From contig JAUCBJ010002961.1 in NCBI GenBank assembly GCA_032718475.1, forward strand, positions 27,322-91,321: a DNA stretch of 64,000 nucleotides, read 5' to 3'. Every line of letters begins with the position of its first letter. Position 1 is the stretch's first letter. Under the pieces are notes generated by a model, which had not been told where the DNA came from, did not search any database, and was given only the letters and a program-made list of their open reading frames with translations. Below are positions 10,333 through 22,070 of the stretch, piece by piece. Source of the stretch: Nemertoderma westbladi. Lineage: Eukaryota; Xenacoelomorpha; Nemertodermatida; Nemertodermatidae. The position numbers were made by a program, and so were the translations under genes.

Positions 10333-12028
10333 AATACTGTAGGATTATAAATTATTAATTTGCAGGTAGTTAAATATTATATAATTATTGATAGCCTCAT
10401 AAAATAAATAACACATTATAAATTTGAATTTCCCGGAAACAATGTATTCAAATTTTTATGGTTTTCAGTCTAAATACTCCACTGTCTGATTTTAATAAAT
10501 TTTTTTGGAAATTTTCGGTCAATAGTCTAGACATATTGACCTATAAAACAGACAGAATTTTAAAATCATTATCAGAAGTGTAATTTTAATCAAAAAATCA
10601 ATTTTTTAACTTTTTCAAATTATCGTATCCAAAACTCAACTTGTATAGATGATTTATTGGTCAATATGTCAAGACCATTGACTGAAAATTTCAAACAAAT
10701 TGATTAAAAAATGACTTTTTAAGTGGCGCAAAAACAAGATCTTCCTCTATCTGATTGCCAATATGTACTGTAGGAAGCCTACAGTAGGCCTAATAATTTA
10801 AATATTAATTTTGCCAATATGTACTGTAGGAAGCCAACAGTAGGCCTAATAATTTAAATATTAATTTTGCCAATATGTACTGTAGGAAGCCTACAGTAGG
10901 CCTAATAATTTAAATATTAATTTTGCCAATATGTACTGTAGGAAGAAAGACACAGCTGGAATTTTCGCTACCTGGGTTTTGTTCGTGGTCGCTGATTTCA
11001 TTTCTGATATCAGTTTTCATGTTTGGCAAAACATGAAAACGTATGATCCCTATGATATAGTCTGCCTTTCCAGTTGTCAGTCGGAATATCTGTTTGTCTG
11101 TTGTTTTGTCCGTCCAAATATAATAAACACACGACAAAGCTAACATTGTCCTATGGCGTTTTCCTGGTCGGTGATTTCATTTCCGATGACAATTTTAATG
11201 TTTGGTGATATCTTGTCTGTCTATCAGTCAGTCTGGCTGTCTGTCTGTCTGTTGGTATGGACGTCAACATACAGTATATAATAGAACATACGACCCAGCT
11301 AAAATTTTCACAAAATCTGGTTTTAGAGGTGAAAAAATTAGAAGTAAAAACTTCCAATTTGAATTCCCCCTCAAAATTCTGCACAAGAATCAAACAAAAA
11401 GAGTTTTTGAATTTTTTGTCCCATTACCCCTAAACCAAACTTAGTTATCTGTCAAAATCTGAAATCGAATTTCAGTGGGGGACTCAGCAGTTCTCCAATC
11501 TCCCTCTAGAGAGCTACTAAACTCTTAATAGTTGTACCCTAATGTTAAACTTGTTTGATTCGTCCTGCGCGAAAGCACCGCGTATGTCTTGAATATTTTG
11601 CTACATTATATTAATAAGTTTAATATACTGTATATACTGTACAGTAGTATATAGTATACTGTATACATGTATTATTGATTTTCGTCCTGCGCGAAAGCAC
11701 CGCGTAATAAGCGAGGCCTACAGAACATGTTATTGATCTTAGTTTGTAGGTTTATCTGCTTTCCAATAATTATAGTCATACAGTTTATGGTACAATATTG
11801 GTTAAGACTTCAATTGCGTTCTTCTTATCAAATGCGACCATAGAAAATGTAGCGGGGCTATATTTCGGCGATATGTTATGCCTACTGTACGACACCGCAA
11901 AGGACAATCTAAAAATGTTTTAAAACCAGCTAGATTAGATTTAAAAATTGAAATTAACGCATGATTAATGTAACAATATAAAAAAAAATCAATACCAACA
12001 AAAGAATACAGTAGGGCTAATTAAAATA
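10333..12028. repeat. Right part of 2-kb repeat, copy A
   Basis: Closely matches 23319-25050 over its whole length, with small indels, including a 56-bp minisatellite, a CTGTCTGTCTGTTGG stretch and the block CGTCCTGCGCGAAAGCACCGCG. Short open frames on both strands (10931-11143, 11151-11393 and others) carry no known domain and exist in both copies because the copies are alike. The similarity stops at about 12028. I could not find terminal inverted repeats for this family, so its class (Helitron-like, satellite-derived or other) is unknown. Confidence 0.8.
10757..10935. repeat. 56-bp minisatellite, 3 units plus partial (copy A)
   Basis: The unit starts GCCAATATGTACTGTAGGAA and contains the self-complementary CCTACAGTAGGCC. 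Starts at 10757, 10813, 10869 and 10925 give a period of exactly 56. The paralogue at 23743 has one more unit. Confidence 0.9.
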
Positions 12029-12031
12029 AAC

Positions 12032-12673
12032 ATATCGTCCCTTTCATTTTGAAACCACCTATATGCCATTTTTGCCGAAATAGTGATTTCTGCATTTCTT
12101 TATGTTAAAATGTATTCTGAATCCGATTAACACACTTAGAAGGCCATGCTCCCACGTATAAATGAGATATTAATCGTTTTAAAACCACCTATATTCCAGT
12201 TGTGCATAGACCACATGATAAAGAAATTTTTTTTAAAACAACCTATATAATACATTTTAATATTATAAATAAGGTAAGCCCGGGAAACGTTGATATAAAA
12301 TTGGAAACAACGAATCAGGAGCTAGAATTGTTGTTTATTATGATATAGGGAAATTTGTTTTATATTTTTAAAACTTAATAATCGAATTTGTCTTAAGGGT
12401 TTTAATGCTTTTTGAGTAATCATTGTAAAAAATGTAATATTTTTTTGAATCAACCTACAGTATATCCCTATACATAGTTTCCTACCTAATATGTTACATA
12501 ATTCCAATGCCGTAACTGTTTTTGTTTAAAATCGTTACATTTAATGGATTTAAAAGAAAATAAGACCAAAATCCTGGAATATTACTTTCAAACAAAATTA
12601 GTATCAAAAATGCCGTTTTACAGGAAAAGTCATTTTTGTCATTTAGGTTGTTTGAAAATGAAAGGGACGATAT
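12032..12673. mobile_element. Inverted-repeat (foldback/MITE-like) element
   Basis: The arm 12032-12060 (starting ATATCGTCCCTTTCATTTTG) is the reverse complement of 12645-12673 with three mismatches. The phrase AAACCACCTATAT, or close variants, recurs inside at about 12050, 12180 and 12235. No clear target duplication was found. The element begins where homology between the two copies of the 2-kb repeat stops. The open frame at 12544-12957 crosses its right arm and looks fortuitous. Confidence 0.65.
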
Positions 12674-12924
12674 TACGTTCTGTATTAAGCATTAAGTACG
12701 ATAAGCAGAGGGGGAGATTTGGCTGCATGCCTTTAGCAGGACTTTCTGAATGTGGATTCGGACAACTTTTGTACTCAACTTATAATGCTATATATCTGAA
12801 TTTGGAAGCTGAAAAAAATATTAAATTTAATGCAGCTCGGCTGGCGTTTCTCTGGATAACATTTTGTATTTTTTCAAACAAAACTAGATTTTTTTATTTT
12901 TTGTGTTTCAGTACTCAAACCCCT

Positions 12925-12942
12925 CCCCCCCCCCCCCCCCCC
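12925..12942. repeat. Poly(C) run of 18
   Basis: Uninterrupted cytosine run immediately before the zinc-finger relic. Confidence 0.95.
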
Positions 12943-13192
12943 ACACTGGAGAACTGAGTCTGTGAGACTTACGGAAAGGCGTTCGCACATAACGACACCC
13001 GTCCTAAACAGTCACCAAGGGATCCACACCGGAGAGCGACCATAGACTACCAGTGCAGCATCTGTCTCACACAATTCTCTCAGCAAGGATCCCTAACCAT
13101 GCATAAACGTTTACATACGGGGGAGCAGATACGTATGTCTGCCACACGTGGATCCGGGTTTGTGGATACCAGCCGATTCAAACGCCACTGAT
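12943..13192 (+). pseudogene. C2H2 zinc-finger gene fragment
   Basis: One complete finger is readable from 13048: YQCSICLTQFSQQGSL followed by TMHKRLHTGEQ, matching C-X2-C-X12-H-X3-H plus the TGE linker. Upstream, in other frames, are HTGEL (12943), GKAFAHND and a second linker IHTGERP (about 13022). Downstream is a degenerate finger ending SRFKRH before a stop. At least two frameshifts and a stop separate the pieces, so it is a decayed fragment of a poly-finger transcription factor. It was not called as an open frame because of the breaks. Confidence 0.8.
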
Positions 13193-13204
13193 GCATTCAC
13201 TCGG

Positions 13205-14838
13205 GGAGCCACAGTTTAGCTGCTATACTTTCGGTTAATCTTTCTCTCGGATTGGTATATCCGCAAAATGAAAGTAAGTAGTGGGCTACTTGTACTGGGT
13301 GGGTGTAACTGTACCAGACCAGTCGTTCAAAGGGTTTATAACTAGCTGATATGCGCGGCGATAGGTAGTCTGAGTGTGTGGTGTAGTTACGGAGAAAATT
13401 GAACTTCTCGCTATTGCGCTTCGGGGTTGGCGATCGGCCTCGAAACGCCCGGTACAGTGTTCTTTGGCCGACATTTTGAACATCGTCTGGCCAACTCGGA
13501 CAGAACAGCAGAACTGTTAGTAGTTGTGGTGGTGGTGGCTGCGACTGCACTAATTTTAGATTTCCATTCCTATAAGTTCTCTCCTCTTTACAGTCAGCTG
13601 GTGATTGAGTTTTTATCATAATTTGTAACATGTTTTAAATTTGAAGTGTTATTATATACTTTAACTTACATGTATAATAAATGAATAAATTAAATAAGAT
13701 TATAAAAAAAACTAAAGGGCCTAACTTATATGCTACACGTCCTATGGAAATTCTACCTTATTCTCACCTGCCGTAAAAATAATATCACCCAAACAACAAT
13801 TATTATATTATTATATACATTACGTTCATTATCTTCCATGTGGGGTGAGCGACGAAAGTAAGCGAGCTTATCATACAGGTACCACTAACTCAATCGGTGT
13901 GTCTGTTGTTCTGTCGATCTGTTGTTCTGTTGTTCTGTTGTGTCCAACTTTAAACGTTAATAACTCAGCCAAATGTTAATGAAATTTAACCAAACTTGGT
14001 ACACATATAGTCTGGCCAAAGTTTAGAAATTTTCCAAGTTGAATTTTCGCGTGGCCTTCGAGAAGCTAAGATAATAGCAGTTAATTAGTTAATTAAGTTG
14101 ATTAGGGTAAAAACATCAATTTCAACCTGCCTCCTTAAAGGATATTAATTATTTTCTAGTATAAGATTTAAATAATTATACTTAAAAGTTATACAGCTGT
14201 AATCCCCATACAACATTCCATTATAGTTTTTAATTAGTTCAAGTGATTTGCTTTAATAAATGTGTCTTTAATTGATCTAAACGTAATTAAAGCGGCACAA
14301 TTATTGAGTACAAATTTAATCCTTCCCATTATTGGTCAACATAGTCTCTGCGGGGGTGTAGAGCTGCTAGCTGGCACCAGGGCAGAGGGGAATTGTACTG
14401 TAATAGGCAGCCAGTAGTATTGCTATAGCAACACAGACATAACTCCAACCACACTGCCTGTATTTCAATTCCTATTGACTCTATACTATAAATGTTGTAT
14501 TACTTACTATCTCAGGTGACAGAAGATATAATGACATAAATACTCATGCCTGTTGTAGGCTTATATCTGAAGTAGTTTATTCCGCAATATATTTGTCTGG
14601 TTATTTTTTAATTGAATTTTTGCAAAGTAGTAAAATTAATGTTCTTAAAAATAATATTATTATTTTATATGTAACCTAGGAAATTAGCTACATATTTTCG
14701 CTGCAGCTTTAAGAGTGTACATTGATTTAATATTATTTCAATACCCATATTACTACATCGGCATACGATGCGTTGGCGTTGTATCACACATCTCCACATA
14801 GATGTATCAGCAGTTACTCGCACAGTTTCGAAACTTCG
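13205..14838. other. No convincing gene
   Basis: The open frame at 13197-13631 (minus) has no recognised motif and overlaps the edge of the zinc-finger relic. I do not call it. Near 13900-13950 there is a short degenerate array of CTGTTGTT-type units. The rest is AT-rich DNA with no structure I can name. Confidence 0.5.
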
Positions 14839-14840
14839 CA

Positions 14841-15130
14841 TAGTTATAACTGTATAAAGATCGTCAGTCTTGCGTTTAGGAAAAATATTTTAATGCAAAA
14901 CAGGACGAGCGACGAGCGCAACGAGGCATATAATGAAGACCAGTACTGCGTAGACTATGTTCCTATAAACCATACCTGGCTTCGCCTATTGAAGGCATCG
15001 GTAGTTATAAAGATCGTCCGTCAGTCTGCGTTTAGGAAATATGTTTAAATACAAAACAGGACGAGCACAACGACTTTTATAATAATGAAGTCGAGTACGC
15101 CTACTGCGTTGAAGGCATCGGTAGTTATAA
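14841..15130. repeat. Imperfect tandem repeat, two units of about 160 and 120 bp
   Basis: The unit begins AGTTATAA, continues through GCGTTTAGGAAA and CAAAACAGGACGAGC and ends GAAGGCATCGGT. Unit 1 is 14841-15000 and unit 2 is 15001-15121; a third AGTTATAA follows. Unit 2 has lost about 40 bp. The open frame at 14773-15048 lies within these units and is not called. Confidence 0.75.
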
Positions 15131-15394
15131 ATTACTGGTGGGTGGGAAGGGTGGGGGGGGGGGGGGTGCAGATTAAAAGGGGTGAACACGTACTGTCCCC
15201 CTTTCTTTGATTGATTGGTGGTGTGGGTAAATTTCTCAAAACCTGATTTTGTGATACAGTCGCTCAATTTTAATCTGTATCTGATAACTGAGCCTCGTGG
15301 CCCCACGAACGTGTTCCAGCTACTACAGAGCTACAAAATATTTCCATTTTAATAAAATAGTATTTATTTGGTTTATATTACTTTAATATAATTT

Positions 15395-15605
15395 TAAATT
15401 AACTTAATATTATAAACAAAATAAACTAAATTAAGTAAATTATCATTGATTGAAAAAATAAATAAACTAAATTATATAAATTCTGATTGGTTGAAAAAAT
15501 AAATAAACTAAATTAGGTACTGTATGTTCTGATTGGTTTAAAAAATAAATAAACTAAATTACATTAATTCTGATTGGTTGAAAAAAAAAGAAAACAAAAT
15601 TATAC
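15395..15605 (+). repeat. ATTGG minisatellite array, left arm
   Basis: At least four units of roughly 40-50 bp with the core TTCTGATTGGTTGAAAAAAT followed by AAATAAACTAAATTA. The reverse-oriented array of the same unit lies at 15783-16200. Confidence 0.85.
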
Positions 15606-15652
15606 AGTCAGACTGTAGGCCGTTTTGTGGTACTGCAGACTGAGGTATGGAC

Positions 15653-15685
15653 CATGGCCTACTATATATACTGTAGTAGGCCATG
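15653..15685. repeat. Palindrome between the two minisatellite arms
   Basis: CATGGCCTAC (15653-15662) pairs with GTAGGCCATG (15676-15685) across a 13-nt AT-rich loop. It is near the centre of the inverted array pair. Confidence 0.85.
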
Positions 15686-15782
15686 TATGGACATAAACAT
15701 GGTTTACATGGTAGGCTACTCGGGCTGTTTAACTGTAGTAGGCATAGTGAAGTAGTGGGGTACCAGTATGCTATATTGACGA

Positions 15783-16200
15783 AAATTCCTTAATTTCGTT
15801 TATTTATTTTTTCTACCCTGTACCAATCAGAAACCTGCTTAATTTAGTTTATTTATATTTTCAACCAATTATAGAAAGTTTATTTATTTTTTCAACCAAT
15901 CAGAAACCTCCTTAATTTCGTTTATATATTTTTTCAACCAATCAGAAAAGTACTTAATTTAGTTTACTTATTTTTTCAACCAATAAGAATTTACTTAATT
16001 TAGTTTATTTATTTTTCAACCAATCAGAATTTACTTAATTTAGTTTATTTTTTTTCAACCAATCAGAAACCTACTTAATTTAGTTTATTTATTTTTTTAA
16101 CCAATCAGAATTTACATAAATTTGTTTATTTATTTTTTCAACCAATGAGAATTTACTTAATTCAGTTTATTTTGTTTCTGTTTTCTTAATCCCCTGAACA
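15783..16200 (-). repeat. CCAAT minisatellite array, right arm (inverted)
   Basis: About nine units carrying TTTTTCAACCAATCAGAA and TTAATTTAGTTTATTTAT, the reverse complement of the left-arm unit. CCAATCAG or a close variant recurs at roughly 40-50-bp spacing. Confidence 0.85.
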
Positions 16201-18293
16201 CCGTAATTTACTTTATTTTTTCTTAATCCCCTTCACAAAAAAATAAATTAAATGTGGACTAAATCAGCCACCTTATAAAACTTAATATTAATTTAATATA
16301 TTAGTATTAATAGTAATAAAAAAAATTTTTGAAAGAAACTACTATTTCTTTCATTACCTTTTTACTTTTTTTTAACTAATTTTACAGCATACACAATACC
16401 GAAATGAAACTAAATTGTTTATACCGGGACCGGGACCGGTACCGAATTAGGACAGGTACAGACAGGCTGACAGGGTGTACAGTAGGCTACAATCAATGAC
16501 TACTGAAGCAGTAAACCTTGGCTACAATATGTAAAAAGGAGTTACCAGTAGCCGGAGATAGATGTCAATAAACCGTCTGTACTGTTGTTTGTAAACAGTA
16601 CAGTACTGTAAGACCAGAAGACAGTAGTACATTTTCATAAAGATAATTTAAGGTAATGTGGAAAACCTTGTCGTAAGTATCATGTTCTTGGTGTAAGAAA
16701 GTCAAGTGAAAAGCATCGCTTCACAATATTGTCGTAAAGGTTGTCGTAGCTACGATAACGTAAATTGACTTAACGTAAGATTAGTTAAAACGTTCTCCGT
16801 TTTTGTGATGACGAAAATTGTATTTAGTATACTGTACGATACAAATATTTTAATGTTGCTACGCAACCAGAGTATATCATTGGCTAGTGTCTGAATGATG
16901 GATTGCATTGCCTAAAGAACGCATAGCGGTAATCGTGAGCGATAAACAGTTTAACACCACGCACCCCAATAGTTGCCTCACTTAAGCGACTGATTCTGTC
17001 CACACAAATTACGAAATTAAAGCGTTTTGAACATTGAAAAATACAACGAGAGTAAAGTAATTTTTCAAAATGAGGCGCAGTCGATAGACATAAATGCGAA
17101 AAAGTAGACCAAATGGCATGAGATAGCTCTATGGCTGAACTGCCAATCGGAATCTGTTGACAGATCATGGAGTGATGTCCGAAAATCTTTTAACGATATG
17201 TGCTGCTTAGCCAAAAAAACGGAAGGCTGCGTTTGATAGAGAGTAGGAGGCACTGGGGGACGTGAACCACCGAATCCCATCACCACATGGGCGTAATTTA
17301 TAATAGAAGAGATCTTACTGTCGGAGATATGTAGCTATTGGTATTCCTGGTTCTTACGAAAGCCTCGTTTGTCACACAGATCGGGAGAATGGCGAAACTG
17401 ATCCCGTTCTAATCGACACGTCACTTGTTTCAGATGTCTACAGTCATGAGCTACTATAGATATGACCCGCCAAGCTGCTGCAAAGCCCCAAAATTTGGTG
17501 GGCCAGTTATTTATCTTATAGATACAACCCCTGAAACAATACAAGAGGTCTAGCGCGTCGAAAGTACTTGTCCCTAACTAAAATTATCTCCTCTTTCAGA
17601 TGAGACAAATAAAATTTTTATAGCTCCATTAGTTTCGAGATATGAGGAGTTCCTGGCACCCATACCATATCAGCACTTTTCGGAATTAATAAAATTACTG
17701 AAAATACAAGCATCACCCTTCAAGACTTTGGTATACTGTAACCATTAAACCATATTATGCGTTTTTGGTTAGTCGAATTAATTATTAGTAATCGAAAGCG
17801 AAATTAGAATAAAATCTACATTGTTTATTTTATAATAGACACTAAAAGAGCACCAAAATTACAAGTAGCTCGAAATTTTCAAATAGCCAAAAGTAGTAAT
17901 TTGACCGTATAGTTTGGCTACTGAGGTTTTATAATGTGTGATTTCATTGGCAAGGTTTATAAAATTGTGGTATTTTCAAAAATGGCCAATGTTTCAGTCG
18001 AAAATTCTAAGTGCCAACCAGTGCACTTCTATTTCAGTACTGCAGTACTCTGGTACTGGTGCGGTAATGTAGTGAATTATTCAGTATGGGGTATTTGCAT
18101 TGCACTGCACTACTGCGTTAGGCATTACATTACTGCTGATAGTGCTGTCTGCATTATGCTCTTACTGTGTTCTGGTGTTAGGCATCAATAATGCCTTATC
18201 ATTATTACATTACCTGATTACCTGTATTTATTTGACTATTTATTATCACCTCTCTCTACACGGGCTGGCAGTCACGGGCACAGAGGCCTAATT
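16201..18293. other. No convincing gene
   Basis: Three overlapping minus-strand frames (16884-17544) and two plus-strand frames (17934-18291) are open but show no domain I recognise. An ACCGGGACCGGGACCGGTACC stretch lies near 16425-16442. I describe the stretch as unassigned. Confidence 0.45.
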
Positions 18294-18927
18294 TCTACTA
18301 CTACTAGGATCGGCATGCTGCATTGCAGCTGCATTTTTAAGAATGCTGTGCCGGCTTGTCAACAAAATTGCACCGCCACAACTCCCTATCACCCATGACA
18401 TTTGCTAGATCATCCGCATCTTTAAGGCCAGTGTCCTTTAAGATGCGTCTCAGGAAAGTCATGGGTTGTCCACCATGCTTATTCACTCCATTAGGCTGCC
18501 AAAGTACAAGATTATGCACTGGCTGGTCCTCACGGCGAAAGCAATGTCCTGCAAAGCGGAGGCGATTTTGTTCTAGTGTCAAGCTTTGGGGAACCAATGA
18601 GACACCTCCAATGTTATATAGTGTCTGGTTGGAGATGTGTGCATTGTACTTGACACAATGAACCCGGCGTAGCATTCTTGTGAATGTGCCATCCAGAGAT
18701 TTGGTGTCCTCAGCAGTTAGAGCCCAGCATGGACTCCCGTAGAGGAGTACTGGAACTACTGCTGCTCTAAATAATCGGACCTTAAGTTTCCGATTAATTC
18801 TAGGTGACTTCCAAATCCTGGAAAGCCTATTCAAGGCTGCCCATGCCTTTCCCTTACGTATTCGAAGGTCCTCACCTGACTTCCGGATCCATGATCCCAG
18901 GTAACAGAAGTCGTCCACATGCTCAAG
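18294..18927 (-). mobile_element. Outer LINE-A copy, 3' part
   Basis: C-terminal coding region and 3' UTR of LINE-A on the minus strand: EHVDDFCYLGSWIRKSGEDL, GKAWAALNRLSRIWKS and LYGSPCWAL, ending VMGDRELWR ... DKPAQHS and stop. The 3' UTR then has GCAGCATGCCGATCCTAGTAG and a (TAG)n tail at 18294-18300. Its 5' partner is at 21744-22885. The two were separated by insertion of a second LINE-A, flanked by the 6-bp duplication CTCAAG (plus strand) at 18922-18927 and 21744-21749. Confidence 0.85.
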
Positions 18928-21743
18928 TATACTACTAGGATCGGCATGCTGCATTGCAGCTGCATTTTTAAGAATGCTGTGCCGGCTTGTCAACAAAATT
19001 GCACCGCCACAACTACCTATCACCCATGACATTTGCTAGATCATCCGCATCTTTAAGGCCAGTTTCCTTTAAGATGCGTCTCAAGAAAGTCATGGGCTGT
19101 CCACCATGCTTATTCACTCCATGAGGCTGCCAAAGTACAAGATTATGCACTGGCTGGTCCTCACGGCGAAAGCAATGTCCTGCAAAGCGGAGGCGATTTT
19201 GTTCTAATGTCAAGCTTGGGGGAACCAATGAGACACCTCCAATGTTATATAGTGTCTGGTTGGAGATGTGTGCATTGTACTTGACACAATGAACCCGGCG
19301 TAGCATTCTTGTGAATGTGCCATCCAGAGATTTGGTGTCCTCAGCAATTAGAGCCCAGCATGGACTCCCGTAGAGGAGTACTGGAACTACTGCTGCTCTA
19401 AATAATCGGACCTTAAGTTTCCGATTAATTCTAGGTGACTTCCAAATCCTGGAAAGCCTATTCAAGGCTGCCCATGCCTTTCCCTTACGTATTCGAAGGT
19501 CCTCACCTGACTTCCGGATCCATGATCCCAGGTAACAGAAGTCGTCCACATGCTCAAGCATACCATCCTTTGAGCTTATGCTCATCCGATCAGAGACTTG
19601 CTGAGGACTTTCAAAGTTAACTGTCAGAATTTTGGTCTTTCTGGAGTTAATAAAAAGACCAACACTAGAAGCAGCATGTTCTAATGAGCTGAGGAGCCGT
19701 TGGGCTCCCTCTAATGATTCTGAGAGTACTCCTAAGTCATCAGCAAAGTCTAGATCAGTTAGGTACTTGGCAGGATTTCCTCGACTTCGGGAGCCAGTAG
19801 GTGGAGTTATTATCACCCCGTCATCATTATAATGATCTAAGGACATGCGTAGAACATAGTCAACCACAATAATGAACAAGAATGGTGCAAGTGTGTCTCC
19901 TTGGAGGACGCCCCATAACACTTGGAAATAAGCTGCAAAGCTTTAGGGGTAATCCTATATGTTATGTTGGACAATACCTTTATACCGGTACATTGTTTGG
20001 TGTATTTGTTATTGTTTTTACATAATGTATAAATAAATCTATCTATCTATCTATCACTTCAAATGGTTCTGTGTCACCGTCAACTGTAGACACAAATGTT
20101 GTCGAACCATCGTATACTGATCTGATTGCTGCAATAATTTCATCAGGAATCCCATATAATGAAAGTATGCTGAACATACGTGAGCGAGAGACTGAATCAA
20201 AGGCCTTGAAGAAGTCAACAAAGATAACAGCCAGATGCCTGTCTTTCTTTTTTGATTACTCTTCAATTATCCTTCTAAGTGCCAAAATGGGCTCCATGGT
20301 CCCACGACCTTTACGGAACCCATTCTGATTTCCACGGAGCAGTCTCTCAATGGGATCCCTGATGCGATTTAATAGAATCCTATTGTATAGCTTTGCAGCA
20401 ATCGAGATCAATGAGATTTCCCGAAAAGAACCATAGAGTGTTAGGTTGCCCTTCTTGGGAACTGGCACCAACTTATTTGTTTTCATTTCTTGTGGGACTC
20501 TTGTTGTTCGGTACATGTCTACTATGATGGGATAGATGAGCTTTAAACACTCAGGTATTTTAAAGACCTCAGGGGGAACACCATCTACTCCACTGGCACG
20601 ATTGGTCTTAATGCTCTTTGCAGCAGCCTTCACTTCTGCAAAAGAGATATCGCCAATGGGAATATCTGGGAGTACAGACTCAGACACTTTTACTTCTATA
20701 AAGTTATCTGGCAATACCATGTCATTATTGAGGAGCTTTTCAAAGTGGGCTTTCCAACCATTGAGGCGATCGGCTGGTGATTCAGCCTTAACCTTGGTGG
20801 TTGGTTGGCTTTTCCGCCCAGTAAGCAGATTGATCGATTTCCATGCCTGGGATGATTGCCTGCTGTCGTCAGCATCATTGATGGCATCAACCTGTTGGTT
20901 TATTAGCTCCTGTAGATTAGCAGAGTACTGCCTGTTCAGGGACCTAGATGCAGCCTTAACTGCATTCTTGGCCGCTGTAGTCTGTTTGAGTCGGGACTCT
21001 TTCTGCGCCTTATGAAGGTCATTTCGGCACTTCTGAATTTTGTTGTCAGTCCAGGGGGCCCTTTTCCTGTTTCGAGGGTATACAGGAACAGTTTCTGCAG
21101 CTGCTAACTTAACTGCTTCTGTAAAGGCAGTATAGCCCTCACAGTGATCTGCCGCCTCAGAGGCAAGAGCCTCATACCTGTTGCTCAGCTGTAGTGTGAA
21201 GCTGGATCTCACACTTGGCTGTTGCAACAGAGAGGACCAGTCATGCCGCGGAAAGGCAGATTTCGTTGTTCTGCTAGCACGCAGACTAAGTCTTACCTTG
21301 GCCACAATAAGGCGGTGATCACTGGAGAAGGGTCGAAGTGTAAATGCATTACAGTCTTGTATAGAGCTCCTGTATTTCCTACGAAACAGAATATGGTCTA
21401 TCTGGGACTTGTGACCACTGGGTCCACTATGAGTCCATAGCTTTCCAGTTCGCTTCTTGAACTGGGTTCCAGCCGAAAACAATCCATTTCCAGAGATAAA
21501 ATCCTGAAGATGGACAGAATTTCGGTTAACACTATTGCTATAGACCCAGGGCGATGTAGGTGATTGATGCAGACTTGCATTAAAGTCTCCCAGGAATGTT
21601 AAGAATGCATGCTGATCCACTCCATCAGTAGCTGCTTGTAGATTGTGGTAGAAATTTTCCACCTCCTCTACAGGGGCAACACTAGTTGGAGAGTAGCACA
21701 CAATCAGAACCACCTTAGGAAACTTCTTACTCAAGTTAGGAAA
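18928..21743 (-). mobile_element. Inner LINE-A copy, 5'-truncated, nested
   Basis: The second LINE-A runs from within the endonuclease (FPNLSKKFPKVVLIVCYSP, then LTFLGDFNASLH and QIDHILFRRKY ... SSDHRLI) through the RT fingers (RASGVDGVPPEVFK, RPISLI-like segment, QNGFRKGRGTMEPILALRR). It continues into the palm (VLQGDTLAPFLFIIVVDYV, DLDFADDLGVLSES) and the C terminus. It ends at the 3' UTR with TAGTAGTATA at 18928. It is itself interrupted at 19924-20054 and has a frame change near 20256. Its flanks are the CTCAAG duplication. Nearly intact apart from the 5' truncation and these breaks; related to RTE-type elements by its C terminus. Confidence 0.85.
19924..20054 (+). mobile_element. (ATCT)n-tailed LINE 3' end inserted in inner LINE-A
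   Basis: About 131 bp ending AATAAATCTATCTATCTATCTAT, in the opposite orientation to its host LINE. The 5-bp duplication CACTT lies at 19919-19923 and 20055-20059. With one copy of CACTT removed, the host reads continuously like the uninterrupted LINE-A at 30060-30115. It is a 5'-truncated LINE or a LINE-mobilised SINE. Confidence 0.85.
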
Positions 21744-22070
21744 CTCAAGCATACCATCCTTTGAGCTTATGCTCATCCGATCAGAGACTTGCTGAGGACT
21801 TTCAAAGTTAACTGTCAGAATTTTGGTCTTTATGGAGTTAATAAAAAGACCAACACTAGAAGCAGCATGTTCTAATGAGCTGAGGAGCCGTTGGGCTCCC
21901 TCTAGTGATTCTGAGAGTACTCCTAAGTCATCAGCAAAGTCTAGATCAGTTAGGTACTTGGCAAGATTTCCTCGACTTCTGGAGCCAGTAGGTGGAGTTA
22001 TCATCACCCCATCATCATTATGATGATCTAAGGACATGCGTAGAACATAGTCAACAACAATTATGAACAA
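20256..22070 (-). pseudogene. Chimeric 604-codon LINE frame created by nested insertion
   Basis: The frame reads RT palm first (DFADDLGVLSES ... SSKDGMLE) and then endonuclease and RT fingers (FPNLSKKF ... ALRRIIEE). The order is reversed from a real LINE protein because the frame crosses the boundary between the outer and inner copies at 21744. It should not be annotated as one protein. Confidence 0.85.

Noticed and set aside
10757-10935. Possible CRISPR-like array (also at 23743, 15783 and 53785)
   Set aside because: These are direct tandem repeats without unique spacers, in animal DNA. They are minisatellites.
10910-11444. Frames on both strands shared with 23917-24430
   Set aside because: Present in both copies only because the 2-kb repeat is duplicated. 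Both strands are open to a similar extent and there is no domain.
12544-12957. 137-codon plus-strand frame
   Set aside because: It crosses the right arm of an inverted-repeat element and the poly(C) tract, with no domain.
13197-13631. 144-codon minus-strand frame
   Set aside because: No recognisable motif, overlaps the zinc-finger relic, and composition is like non-coding DNA.
16884-17544. Cluster of overlapping minus-strand frames
   Set aside because: No domain, non-ATG starts in part, and no consistent frame relation. Left as unassigned.
18300-19561. Simple 631-bp tandem duplication of the LINE-A 3' end
   Set aside because: The CTCAAG breakpoint recurs at 21744, so a nested LINE-A insertion with a target duplication explains both breaks better than a tandem duplication.
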